Assembly (NCBI GenBank): GCA_023511585.1
Contig: JAIMBF010000004.1
Location: forward strand, 1-64,000
Length of the DNA stretch: 64,000 nucleotides
From: Terriglobia bacterium
Lineage (GTDB): Bacteria; Pseudomonadota; Alphaproteobacteria; Acetobacterales; Acetobacteraceae
Direction: 5' to 3'
A program made the position numbers and the translations under genes. The notes under the pieces were generated by a model that saw only the letters and a program-made list of their open reading frames with translations, searched no databases and was not told the origin of the DNA. Each line of letters starts with the position of its first letter. Positions within the stretch are counted from its first letter, which is position 1. Positions 41,665 to 49,925 of the stretch are shown piece after piece.

Positions 41665-44600
41665 GTTTGCGCCCCTTCCAAACCCTCCTTCAGCCAGGTC
41701 AAATGCCACGCGAGCGCCCAGGCCAAGGTGCCGTCGGCTGCTGCCTCTACCAGAGCCTCCAGCACGGCGCCCGAGACTGCCAGGCGGTCTTGCAGAATCG
41801 CTCGGGCCAAGTCGCGCCATTCGTCCTCCGCGCCCGGAAGCCAGCGCCCATGCGCATCACGCCAAGTTTGTGCTCGCTCTTCGAGCTCCGACCAGGCCCC
41901 ACGAAGCGCGCTAAGGCTCGGTGCGCGGCGCACCAACAGCTCCCAGACGTTCCGCATCCGTTCGAAACCTCCGAGAGGCCAAACATCCGGCGGCTCGAAC
42001 CGCCGCGCCGTGGTGTCCAAAAAAACGGCCGCAATGCGACTCGGGTGGACAACGATGCCGTCGCCGGGCCGTAGATCCGCCATGTGGCGATAAATCCGGC
42101 CCTCCGGGTGCTGAAAATCCCGGGGCGCGCGCAACTCCCCATTTTGCAGCTCGGCGTACGGGTAAAACACATCGTCGCGGCCGTCGGGAAGCTTGCTGGG
42201 CAAAACGACAAGCTCCCGAGCGCGATCGCATTTAAGAGAAAGGGCCATGACGCCTTCGTGTTCACGACACCCGATCACCCGCCAAGTTTCGGTACCCTGC
42301 TTGTCCAAGGCATCTTCAAGACGGCGTGCCGCCTCGATCACGGCCTGGAAAGGAGTTAGGCGCGGAAACGCCACCACGCCGATCCGCAGCGGCATCCGAT
42401 CCCACACCCGCACGAACTCCTCCCGCCATTTCGCGATCGCTGCCTCAAGGCATGCGGTGGCACGGTCGAGCGGCACCAGCATGCGGAACCGCTGCGGGCT
42501 TAAATCTAATGGGATGACCGGTGCGTAGACGCCGATCTGCTCCGGCGCGGAAACGGACTTTCCGCGCAATCCCCTCTGCGTCCCATCGTCACCCTTCACC
42601 GTGATGGGTTGCGTCCCCTGCTCCAAAGCCTGCATCGTGTCCTCCGGACGGAAGCACCGCGCCAGGTTGGCGATGGTGACGAAGGCTTGCCGGTCCTTCA
42701 AATAGACCACTTCGAACGGTACGCCGCGCCAATGGCCCAAATAGGTCTCGCGATCCTCCCATCCTTGACCGGCGGCGTTGTCATCGGGCTTGAAGCAAAG
42801 GCGACGCGTCCGCCAGCGGTTGTCGTGAGCAGCTGCGATTTCCCGAAAGCGCGTCAGCAAGTCGTCGAAAAATGTTTCGGCTGTGCGCCAGAACCGATAC
42901 ATCCGCCCCGGCGAGGGAAGCTTGCGGAAAAGCTGGTGGACGAGCCAATGAGCTCGTTGGTTGTCATTAAGCTTTGTCCAATCGGGCGCGCCGGATCGAT
43001 CTTCAACAATTTTTTTGAAAAATGGAGCCCAGTCGTTCTCATGCTGATAGCCTTCTTGCAGACCCCTGAGAACCGGATCGTTTTTGTCGAAATTCGACAG
43101 TTTTGGTCGAACGTAATCAACTAATTTTTGGAAAGACGCAGAGGGATCAATCGGATTGGGAGTGTTTTCCGGGTTTTTCAGCACAGGATTGAATCGCCGC
43201 CATTCGGCGATGCTTTGCGCCCGGAGGGAGTCCACGTGCTCGCCCTCCAGCCATGGCTCCAAACCCAAGCTCAAGGTAAGGAGGGCCACCCGATCGTTGC
43301 CGTCCGCCACCTCGGAAATCCAAATCGTGTCTTCATTCCCGGAGAGCCATGCATCCAAACGCCCGCGCCGACGTTCACGACAGACGGAACAAGGAAAGCT
43401 CTTGCGGGCATTATCGGGGGCGGCGCCTGTCGGCGGCGCGTTCAGGCGCACGAGGCAGACGGGGCAGACATGGCGCAATCCTCCGCCGGTGCGGGCGTCG
43501 GCGGCGGGAACGGTCCAGGGCCGATGCACCGGCACGGCCAACTGCTCCCGGGCTTTTCGGAGTTCCGCCACCATGGGGACGAAAGATCGCGTCGAACCGG
43601 AAAGCTGGCAAAGCGGCGGCGTTTCGAGATTTAACGCGTCGGCAAGACAATCGATTTCCTTTTGGATTTCGTCTTTGAGGCTATCGGCGGCGGTGTTCCC
43701 GAGGCCGCCTCCGCCGGCGTGCTGACCGGGGAAGCTGAATGCCAAGGTCTCATGGTCCCGATACACCAGGGAACCGACCGCTAAGTCCACTTCGATCAGA
43801 CATGCGACCTGCTTGAAAAACTTCTCGATATCGCGTCGCGCACCGGTCCAGTCGCCGATTTTCACCGCGCGGGCTTCGTAGTGGCGCGTGCCGAACCCGA
43901 TGGTAAGCACCCGCCACTGTGTGGTTTGTTTCACCTTATCGCAGGGAAACGTGTTTGCGGTGAGGATCGCCCCCGCCAAAGCGCTCTTGAACAACGCAGC
44001 GGTCACGTAGGATTGGTCCCAAAGGGTAACGTCGTTGTTCGGCAGCCTTGTCTCGGCAAGCGTGGAGGAAAACGCCTTGCGCAGAAAGCTCTGCGGTCCG
44101 ATTGCCGCTTCCCGCCAGCCCCACCAGTCTTCGACGCTGGCGGTTCCTGAAGCACCGAATTTCTTTAAATCCCCAAGCATCCGGCGGATCTCGTCGATCA
44201 CCCTCTGCCATCCCCCCGGCGCGAGCAGCTCCGGCGGATCGGCAAGCAGGTTGCGCACAGGATGGCCGAAGGGCGAGGCCAGCCACATATGCGCGATGTC
44301 TTGCTTCAAATACTCCGATGTCGATCTCGACAGGTTCTTTTCGATTCCGGAAGTTATCCCGTGCGCAGCTTGAAGCAAGCCGAGAACGCCTATACCGTCT
44401 CCGCCGTCGTGCTTGGTCACAAACTCCGTAAAAGTCTTGGGCGACCAGATCTGCTTTGAGTCGATTTGGTTGAACTTGTTTGTTACCCAGCACAGTAGAC
44501 TGTCCCAGTCAAATGGCGGATTCTCGCGTTCATGCCAGCCTTTGTAATCATACCTCATATTCTGTCCGCCTTGCTGGCGCAGAAAATCCGGGTGCGCTTT

Positions 44601-44693
44601 GCCGGTCATGTGCAGCCAGCCGATAGCCTCCATCGCGAGCGGAAGCGGCCGGTGATGGCGAAGCGTCGCCAACATCTGGGCGCCGTTGCTCAT
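41661..44693 (-). CDS. csx11: Csx11-type Cas10-like large subunit (subtype III-C signature)
   Basis: A 1010-residue large subunit of a type III effector, resembling Csx11, the divergent Cas10 used to define many subtype III-C loci. Hallmarks are the N-terminal EAIGWLHMTGKAHPDFLRQ, AAHGITSGIEKN at 110-120, a palm-like VDLAVGSLVYRDHETLAFSF near 302-321, a zinc pair CPVC/CSVC (410-413 and 435-438), and WISEVADGNDRVALL near 458. No GGDD-like cyclase motif and no HD nuclease pattern are found, so cyclic oligoadenylate synthesis and DNase activity are unlikely. Starts and stops overlap both neighbours as ATGA. Confidence 0.8.
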   Translation of the reverse strand: MSNGAQMLATLRHHRPLPLAMEAIGWLHMTGKAHPDFLRQQGGQNMRYDYKGWHERENPPFDWDSLLCWVTNKFNQIDSKQIWSPKTFTEFVTKHDGGDGIGVLGLLQAAHGITSGIEKNLSRSTSEYLKQDIAHMWLASPFGHPVRNLLADPPELLAPGGWQRVIDEIRRMLGDLKKFGASGTASVEDWWGWREAAIGPQSFLRKAFSSTLAETRLPNNDVTLWDQSYVTAALFKSALAGAILTANTFPCDKVKQTTQWRVLTIGFGTRHYEARAVKIGDWTGARRDIEKFFKQVACLIEVDLAVGSLVYRDHETLAFSFPGQHAGGGGLGNTAADSLKDEIQKEIDCLADALNLETPPLCQLSGSTRSFVPMVAELRKAREQLAVPVHRPWTVPAADARTGGGLRHVCPVCLVRLNAPPTGAAPDNARKSFPCSVCRERRRGRLDAWLSGNEDTIWISEVADGNDRVALLTLSLGLEPWLEGEHVDSLRAQSIAEWRRFNPVLKNPENTPNPIDPSASFQKLVDYVRPKLSNFDKNDPVLRGLQEGYQHENDWAPFFKKIVEDRSGAPDWTKLNDNQRAHWLVHQLFRKLPSPGRMYRFWRTAETFFDDLLTRFREIAAAHDNRWRTRRLCFKPDDNAAGQGWEDRETYLGHWRGVPFEVVYLKDRQAFVTIANLARCFRPEDTMQALEQGTQPITVKGDDGTQRGLRGKSVSAPEQIGVYAPVIPLDLSPQRFRMLVPLDRATACLEAAIAKWREEFVRVWDRMPLRIGVVAFPRLTPFQAVIEAARRLEDALDKQGTETWRVIGCREHEGVMALSLKCDRARELVVLPSKLPDGRDDVFYPYAELQNGELRAPRDFQHPEGRIYRHMADLRPGDGIVVHPSRIAAVFLDTTARRFEPPDVWPLGGFERMRNVWELLVRRAPSLSALRGAWSELEERAQTWRDAHGRWLPGAEDEWRDLARAILQDRLAVSGAVLEALVEAAADGTLAWALAWHLTWLKEGLEGAQT

Positions 44694-45733
44694 GGCCCAG
44701 CTCCGCGGGCCGGGCTAAGCTTGGCCAAGAGCTCACCGCGGCTATTGCCGACCAAGGGCTCACCGCAGGGCGTGTCGTGCCGCCACGCTTTCCACGTCTT
44801 GATCTTCGCCGTGCCCCAGCCGGCCGTGCGCTTGGCCGAAATGCCGTAGGTTGTGAGCAGCGTCTGCGTTGCATCCACGAGTTTGCCAAGCGCCTTTGAG
44901 GGCTTCACCTTGTCTCTGTCAGCAGCACCGGGCAGCGGAGCGTAGAGAAACTGGAGCTGCCCCGAAGTGCCTGCCGGCACCACCTCATAAAAGATCGGCT
45001 GCTTGCCGGCGCGCGTTTTGCGTTTATGCGGATTGATCACTTCAAAGCCGATTTTTGAAAACCAGGTTGGGCGAAATGCGAGTGCACCCTGGTGGAAGCC
45101 TTTGTCCTCCGTCTTTTCGTTTCCGAAAAGATGGAGAATCCATACAGGATCCTTCCACCCTTCCAGACTGCCGCCATAATCTCTCAGATGCGCATGCAAC
45201 CCCGCGTGCATCCGGCATGCCCAGCGCAGCAGCCCCTTCCAGCTCGCCGCCGACATGAACGGCACGCCGAAGACCCGGTCTTTGCGCACCGGATTGTCCA
45301 GCACGTGGAAAGGCCGGTCGTCTTTGGAGTACCAAGGCGTGAGCAGTTCGAAGTCCGCGGCAAGGGCCAGCCAGTCGGCGTGCAGCCAGGCGGGAGGCCA
45401 GGGATCGAGGTGGAGGTCTTTAGGAAGTTCGAGAGTACGGGAAGCCGCTTGCTCGATATAGCAGTTTCTTGCTTCCTCGCTACGGCTCAAGTTTTGAAAA
45501 ACCCAAACACCTACTCGCTCAGCGGCCCAGCCGATAGAAACTTTGCCAGGCAAGAGATCTTGGCATAACTTAGACTGTCTCTCTTTTATCTGTTGCTGAA
45601 TCTCCCTGCTACGTTGCCTATTGTCACGAAGTTTCTTTTCGAGATTCCTCATGTCTTGATCGAAGGAATCAGCAATTGCCTTGACCTTCGCCGCTTCCAG
45701 AGCAAAGCCGTCTAGCAGGCGCGCATCACTCAT
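44690..45733 (-). CDS. Type III CRISPR RAMP protein (Cmr6-like position) with N-terminal coiled coil
   Basis: A 347-residue RAMP. Residues about 14-55 are strongly charged and helical (DQDMRNLEKKLRDNRQRSRE and QQQIKERQSKL), a likely coiled coil not usual at this position. The RAMP part begins near residue 125 (LAADFELLTPWYSKDDRPFH), followed by FGVPFMSAASWKGLLRWACRM, typical of Cas7-group strands and helix, and ends with the glycine motif ISAKRTAGWGTAKIKTW. It may be the Cmr6-type subunit capping the crRNA 3' side. It overlaps cmr1-like and csx11 by 4 bp on each side. Subfamily is inferred from operon content. Confidence 0.7.
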   Translation of the reverse strand: MSDARLLDGFALEAAKVKAIADSFDQDMRNLEKKLRDNRQRSREIQQQIKERQSKLCQDLLPGKVSIGWAAERVGVWVFQNLSRSEEARNCYIEQAASRTLELPKDLHLDPWPPAWLHADWLALAADFELLTPWYSKDDRPFHVLDNPVRKDRVFGVPFMSAASWKGLLRWACRMHAGLHAHLRDYGGSLEGWKDPVWILHLFGNEKTEDKGFHQGALAFRPTWFSKIGFEVINPHKRKTRAGKQPIFYEVVPAGTSGQLQFLYAPLPGAADRDKVKPSKALGKLVDATQTLLTTYGISAKRTAGWGTAKIKTWKAWRHDTPCGEPLVGNSRGELLAKLSPARGAGP

Positions 45734-46711
45734 GAAGTCCTCCGAGCTGATAGCTCGTTAAGAATCCTGTTGAAGGTCAAGATTTCTTGTTCGCTGAAAT
45801 TCTTCCATTCGTGGCTCAGATATCGGATAAACTTGGGACACAGCGAAGCGAGCTCACTTTCTTGCTCCACAAATCCAAATGTGCGCGGGGGTTTTTTGAA
45901 ACTAAATACCTTTTTGCTCTCGGGGGACTGGGGATTAGGTTGCCCATGTGCTCGGCGGCCGGCAAGCCATGAGTCTCCTTGACTCGACTGGCCTTTGGGC
46001 TCTGGTCGCCCGTTCATTCGGTTGAACGTGCTCGTGTTTTGGTCTTGCCGCGCGAGATACCGTCCCTTCACACACCAGAAATTTTCGAGCGAGGCCCAGG
46101 CGAAATCGCCATGGTCAACTTCCCGCCAACGGCTCAACCGCACGTAATCTTCCAGTGTCTTGCGATCGACGGGCTCAACCGGGGATTTTTCCCCCAGGAT
46201 TTGGATAAGCCCGTAGTCCTTGTGGTGTTCTTTGTCGGCGCGAGAACTTTCATCCGAAGGTTTGAAAACGGTTCGCCCGCCTATGGCGCCATAATCAGCG
46301 ATCAGGCGAAGCGTTACATCCAGGAGCGCCCATTCCTTATCGATAACGGGCCGCAGCGGAGTAAAGCTCAGTTGGAATTTCTGGTCTGCTTCGATCTGGC
46401 ATTTTTGAGGCTTGCCGTCGGCACTCAGCACCTGAAAGCGGAACTTCCGCGCCCAACCGGTGCAGCCGAAGAGCTCGCAGACCACGCAATGGTTCTTATC
46501 CTGACACTCGGTTTCGGTGGGATCACAAGCCTTTCCCCCGAGGCCGCGCACCAGCACCTCGAACCACCAGCGAAGGGAGCCGAGAAGGCCGGTCGAAATA
46601 AGGCGCCCGCCCTTGCGATCGGCATCGCCGGTCCAAATATCGGTCAGCGCCCTGAGATGCCAAATTTTCGCGTCTGTCGTGGTCGGTTTCCACCCGTTTC
46701 GTTGCTGGCAT
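45730..46711 (-). CDS. cmr1: Cmr1-like type III CRISPR RAMP, apparent frameshift near 5' end
   Basis: First gene of the operon. The Cmr1 N-terminal signature is unmistakable when read upstream of the first standard start: ALTDIWTGDADRKGGRL, STGLLGSLRWWFEVLVRGLGG, then a cysteine-rich CDPTETECQDKNHCVVCELFGCTGWARKF (two blocks). In this frame the only standard start is a GTG at 46557, inside the conserved region. The frame is closed by TGA at 46711-46713 with no ATG, GTG or TTG in between. An ATG at 46711 in another frame (MPATKRVET) would join the domain if one base near 46690 were absent. The gene may be frameshifted, use an unusual start, or contain a sequencing error. Confidence 0.7.
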
Positions 46712-46769
46712 CACGCTACGACGCGCAACCGCCCGCCATCAAGACAATTTGCAATGCGGCGAAAACCAC

Positions 46770-47522
46770 CTAGCCGGCGTGCGCGGCAAGAACGCGCAAG
46801 GTCGGGGACTGCAGGGCCTCTTCCCCACTGCCCTCCAGCAGCGCCAGCACCTGCCGCTTGAGCAAAGCCCCTCCGGTATCGGAGACCGGCAGGTCCGCAA
46901 CAATCCGCCCCGGCGGCCCGGCCATCACCAGCAGCCGGTCGCCAAGCGCAATCGCCTCGTCGAGATCGTGGGTGATAAAGACCACGGTCAGGCGCACGCG
47001 GTGCAGAAGAAGGCGAAGCTCTTCCTGCAAATGCCGCCGGGTGAAGGCATCCAGCGCGCTGAAGGGCTCATCGAGAAGCAAAAGATCGGGGGCGCGCGCC
47101 AGCGCCCGGGCAATCGCCACCCGCTGGGCCATGCCGCCCGAAAGTTCGCCGGGCCGCGCATGCGCCCAGCCGCTGAGGCCGACCTGCGCCAAGGCCTTCG
47201 CCACCGCTTCCCGGCGCTCCGCACGCGGGAGGTGGGTAAGGCCAAAGGCCACATTGCCGGCCACGCTGAGCCACGGCAGAAGCCGGGCATCCTGGAAAAC
47301 ATAGCCGATCCGCGGCCGCCCTTGGCCCCTCAGCATCTTCACCTCGCCGCGGCTTGGAGCGAGAAGCCCGGCCAGGCAGCGGAGCAGCGTGGTTTTGCCC
47401 GCGCCGCTCCGCCCCACCAAGGCAGTAATGCTGCCCTCGGCAAGGGTGAAGCTCACCGGGCCGAGCGCCGCCCGCTCGCCGAAGTTCACAACGAGATCCC
47501 GAACCGCAACCGCCTCCGCCAT
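46770..47522 (-). CDS. ssuB: Aliphatic sulfonate/nitrate-type ABC transporter ATP-binding protein (SsuB-like)
   Basis: A 250-residue ATPase of the NitT/TauT family. Walker A is GRSGAGKTTLL, the Q-loop VFQDARLLPWLSV, the signature LSGGMAQRVAIARAL, Walker B LLLLDEPFSALD, and the switch His in FITHDLDEA. Of three clustered ATGs, the one at 47522 has GGAGG at a normal 5-bp distance; the ATG at 47534 precedes that site. It is third in a sulfonate-type operon, 2 bp after the permease stop. The QDARLLPW motif is typical of SsuB and TauB. It lies just upstream of the CRISPR operon on the same strand. Confidence 0.85.
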   Translation of the reverse strand: MAEAVAVRDLVVNFGERAALGPVSFTLAEGSITALVGRSGAGKTTLLRCLAGLLAPSRGEVKMLRGQGRPRIGYVFQDARLLPWLSVAGNVAFGLTHLPRAERREAVAKALAQVGLSGWAHARPGELSGGMAQRVAIARALARAPDLLLLDEPFSALDAFTRRHLQEELRLLLHRVRLTVVFITHDLDEAIALGDRLLVMAGPPGRIVADLPVSDTGGALLKRQVLALLEGSGEEALQSPTLRVLAAHAG

Positions 47523-47524
47523 CA

Positions 47525-48355
47525 TCACCTCCATGCAAGACGGGCCGCGAGGGCGGCAAGCGCACGGTCGCTCGCCCGCCCGCACAGGGCGAAAATGACG
47601 ATCGCCGTAAGCACCGTCTCCGGCCGGCCGGTCTGCTCCCCGTCGGTAAGGAGGAAACCGAGCCCCTGGCTCGCCCCCATCAATTCGGCGGCCGCTACGA
47701 ACATCCAGCCGAGGCCGAGCCCGCTCCGCAGCCCGGTGATATAGGCCGGAAGGCTCGCGGGCAAAGCGATCAGAAAGAAGCGCGCCAGCCGGCCCCGCTC
47801 GCACACCGCGGCGAGTTCGTCCCAGCGCGAATCGGTCCGCGCAAGCGCGCTGGCCAAGTTGAGATAGATGGGGAAGAAAACGCCTACCGCGATCAGCGCG
47901 ATTTTGCTCGCCTCGAAAATGCCGAACCACAGCACGAACAGCGGCACCCAGGCGATCGAGGGCACGCTGCGCAACCCCTGGATGAGAGGATCGAGGCTTG
48001 CATGCACCAGCACGCTCGAGCCGGCAAGCGCCCCGAGCAGGCTTGCCGCCGCAGCGCCGATCAGGAAACCGGCGAGCATGCGCGCGAGTGTCGCCGCGAG
48101 GTGGTGAAAAAGAGCGCCGCTCAAGACGAGCGTTTCGGTGGTGCGCAAGACGTCGCCGGGGCTCGGCAGCAGATCGCGGCCGATCCATCCCTGCCGGGAA
48201 GCGAGTGCCCAGAGCGCAAGGAGACAAAGGGGCAGAAGGCTGCCCAGCAGGGCGCGCCCAAATCGCTCTGCGCGCGGCGGCAATGCGGCCGCATCCGCAG
48301 TAAGGCTTGCGGTGGAGCGTGCGGTGGAGACGGAGGGAAGGGAAGAGAGGCTCAC
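47525..48355 (-). CDS. ssuC: Sulfonate-type ABC transporter permease (SsuC-like)
   Basis: A 276-residue inner-membrane permease of the NitT/TauT family with about six helices. After a helix at residues about 35-55 and LLPSPGDVLRTTE, the characteristic helices follow (ATLARMLAGFLIGAAAASLLG). The EAA-type cytoplasmic loop is AAVCERGRLARFFLIALPASLPAYITGLR. LGWMFVAAAELMGASQGLGFLL is the conserved block near the end. The GTG start overlaps the binding-protein stop as GTGA. It would translocate sulfonates using the adjoining ATPase. Confidence 0.88.
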   Translation of the reverse strand: MSLSSLPSVSTARSTASLTADAAALPPRAERFGRALLGSLLPLCLLALWALASRQGWIGRDLLPSPGDVLRTTETLVLSGALFHHLAATLARMLAGFLIGAAAASLLGALAGSSVLVHASLDPLIQGLRSVPSIAWVPLFVLWFGIFEASKIALIAVGVFFPIYLNLASALARTDSRWDELAAVCERGRLARFFLIALPASLPAYITGLRSGLGLGWMFVAAAELMGASQGLGFLLTDGEQTGRPETVLTAIVIFALCGRASDRALAALAARLAWR

Positions 48356-49326
48356 GGGTTTCGGTTCGGCTCGGAAGCAGCGGGGTTCGGCATGAACTCA
48401 GGGGCGGGGAGAGCAGCGGTGAGGGCTGTCGGGTCGGCGCCTGGCCGCAATGTGCCGCTCGCGGCCAGCACCTCGCCGCAGGCGCGCAAATTGGCGAGGT
48501 CCGCCGCCGTGAGATGCGGTTCCGAAAAATCCGTGCGCGCCAGCTGACGCGCGGCAACCTCCGGGGCAAGGCCGCTGGTTTTCGCCAAAAGGGCGGTGAG
48601 CTCCGCGGGGTGGGCCAGCGCCCAGTGCCGTGCCTCTTCATAGGCAGCCAGAATCAGGCGGAGCCGCTCGGGCTCGGCGGATGCGAAACTCTCGCTGGTG
48701 ACCAGCACGCCCGGGGTGATGAGGCTCGGGTCGCGAAAGACGAGGCGATCATGCCGGCTGAGCTCGGCCTCGGCCATGAACGGGTCAAGGCCCGCCCAGG
48801 CATCGACATTCCCCCGATCCAGTGCCAGCCGCCCCTCCTGATGCTGCAGCGGTACCAGCATGACGGCCGACCGATCCAGGCCGACTCGGGCCAAAGCGCG
48901 AAAGAGAAAAATGGCGGGGTCCGTGCCCGGGGTTGCCGCCACGCGCCGCCCCTTCAGGTCCTCAAGCCGCCGGATGGGGCTTTGCGCCGGCACCACGATC
49001 GCCGTCCATTCCGCCCGCGCGAACACATAAACCACGCGGAGCGGCGTGCCGTTGGCGCGCCCGAGCAGGGCCGCGGAGCCCGCCATCGAGGTGACGGCCA
49101 CGCTGCGGCTGCGGAGGAACTCGAGCGCCTTGTTGCTGCCCGCGCTCAAGACCCAGCGGACGCTGACCTCGGGGCCGAGGCGGCGTTCGAGCCCGTGGGT
49201 CTCTCGGAGCACCAGGCTCAAAGGATTGTAGTAGGCGTAATCGAGAACGAGCTCGGCGGCAGGCGCCGGCACTGGGCGGAAGAGGAGAAAGACCGATGCG
49301 AGGAAGGGAACAAAACGAAGGAGCAT
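48352..49326 (-). CDS. ssuA: Periplasmic sulfonate/nitrate-type substrate-binding protein (SsuA-like)
   Basis: A 324-residue periplasmic binding protein, first gene of the ssu-like operon. A signal peptide (LLRFVPFLASVFLLFRPVPAPAA) precedes YYNPLSLVLRETHGLERRLG. Family blocks are SAGSNKALEFLRSRSVAVTS, VVPAQSPIRRLEDLKGRRVA, and GNVDAWAGLDPFMA. The C-terminal helices follow LTSLLAK-like sequences. The substrate is probably an aliphatic sulfonate, but nitrate, taurine or other anions are possible because the family is broad. A sigma70 promoter lies 27-56 bp upstream. Confidence 0.85.
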   Translation of the reverse strand: MLLRFVPFLASVFLLFRPVPAPAAELVLDYAYYNPLSLVLRETHGLERRLGPEVSVRWVLSAGSNKALEFLRSRSVAVTSMAGSAALLGRANGTPLRVVYVFARAEWTAIVVPAQSPIRRLEDLKGRRVAATPGTDPAIFLFRALARVGLDRSAVMLVPLQHQEGRLALDRGNVDAWAGLDPFMAEAELSRHDRLVFRDPSLITPGVLVTSESFASAEPERLRLILAAYEEARHWALAHPAELTALLAKTSGLAPEVAARQLARTDFSEPHLTAADLANLRACGEVLAASGTLRPGADPTALTAALPAPEFMPNPAASEPNRNP

Positions 49327-49341
49327 GGGGAAACCGCGCTA

Positions 49342-49365
49342 ATTGCCAATTTTTTATAGGGCAAT
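49342..49365. promoter_or_regulatory. Inverted repeat around the ssu -10 box
   Basis: ATTGCC and GGCAAT arms, 12 bp apart, bracket the -10 box of the ssu-like promoter. The position suits a repressor operator. The arms are short and the match could be chance. Confidence 0.35.
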
Positions 49366-49382
49366 AAAGCATATACTGTCAA
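49353..49382 (-). promoter_or_regulatory. Sigma70-type promoter of the ssuABC-like operon
   Basis: On the minus strand TTGACA (49382-49377) and TATAAA (49358-49353) are separated by 18 bp. The -35 is a perfect match and the -10 has one mismatch. Transcription would begin near 49346, about 20 bp before the ssuA ATG. The surrounding region is notably AT-rich. Confidence 0.75.
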
Positions 49383-49652
49383 TAATAGTTGAATTAAAAT
49401 TTTCCGTATAGACTTGCAATTTCCGGCCGCTACGGGCTTATGGTTGCATAAGGCCCGAGGAGCAACGCGAAGTTCGGTCGCGCACTCAAACCATGTGGCG
49501 AGTGGGTTCGCGGCTGCCTTCATGCTGGGAGCTCTCTGCGCGCCTCAATTATCCTGAGCCGGATCTCTGAGAAGCTGCGCGAAACGCGCGGGGGCCCTGG
49601 CGTCATACCGCCGCCGAGGCCTATAAAAACAGCGCCAGACGATTGACCAAGT

Positions 49653-49728
49653 TGGCTCCCGGAGTAGGACTCGAACCTACGACCCAGCGGTTAACAGCCG
49701 CTTGCTCTACCGACTGAGCTATCCGGGA
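49653..49728 (-). tRNA. tRNA-Asn (GTT)
   Basis: A 76-nt cloverleaf on the minus strand with encoded CCA. The acceptor stem TCCCGGA pairs with TCCGGGA, the anticodon loop is CTGTTAA (GTT), and the T-loop is GGTTCGAGTCC. The 270 bp between it and the ssu promoter hold no recognisable gene. Confidence 0.95.
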
Positions 49729-49833
49729 TCGGCGAGATTTGATATAGCGAAGCTCCATTAAGGACGCAAATCGCTCTTGGCAAGGCGCAACCCTCTGGCC
49801 ATCCGGCGCGAGATTTGCCAAAAGAAACGCCGG

Positions 49834-49917
49834 GCGAGAGTGGCGGAACGGTAGACGCAGCCGACTCAAAATCGGCCGACGCAAGTCGTGTGGGTTCGAA
49901 TCCCTCCTCTCGCACCA
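49834..49917 (+). tRNA. tRNA-Leu (CAA)
   Basis: An 84-nt cloverleaf with encoded CCA and the long variable arm of class II tRNAs. The acceptor stem GCGAGAG pairs with CTCTCGC, the anticodon loop is CTCAAAA (CAA), and the T-loop is GGTTCGAATCC. Confidence 0.95.
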
Positions 49918-49925
49918 CCGGCAAA

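Noticed and set aside
44394-44414. KHDGGDG string in Csx11 (residues 94-100) as an HD nuclease or GGDD cyclase motif
   Set aside because: It lies in the N-terminal helical region, outside any palm-like strand context, and lacks the flanking pattern of either motif.
46523-46714. Separate 63-residue ORF upstream of the cmr1-like gene
   Set aside because: Its later part is an out-of-frame shadow of the conserved Cmr1 N-terminus; only its first codons may belong to the true gene.
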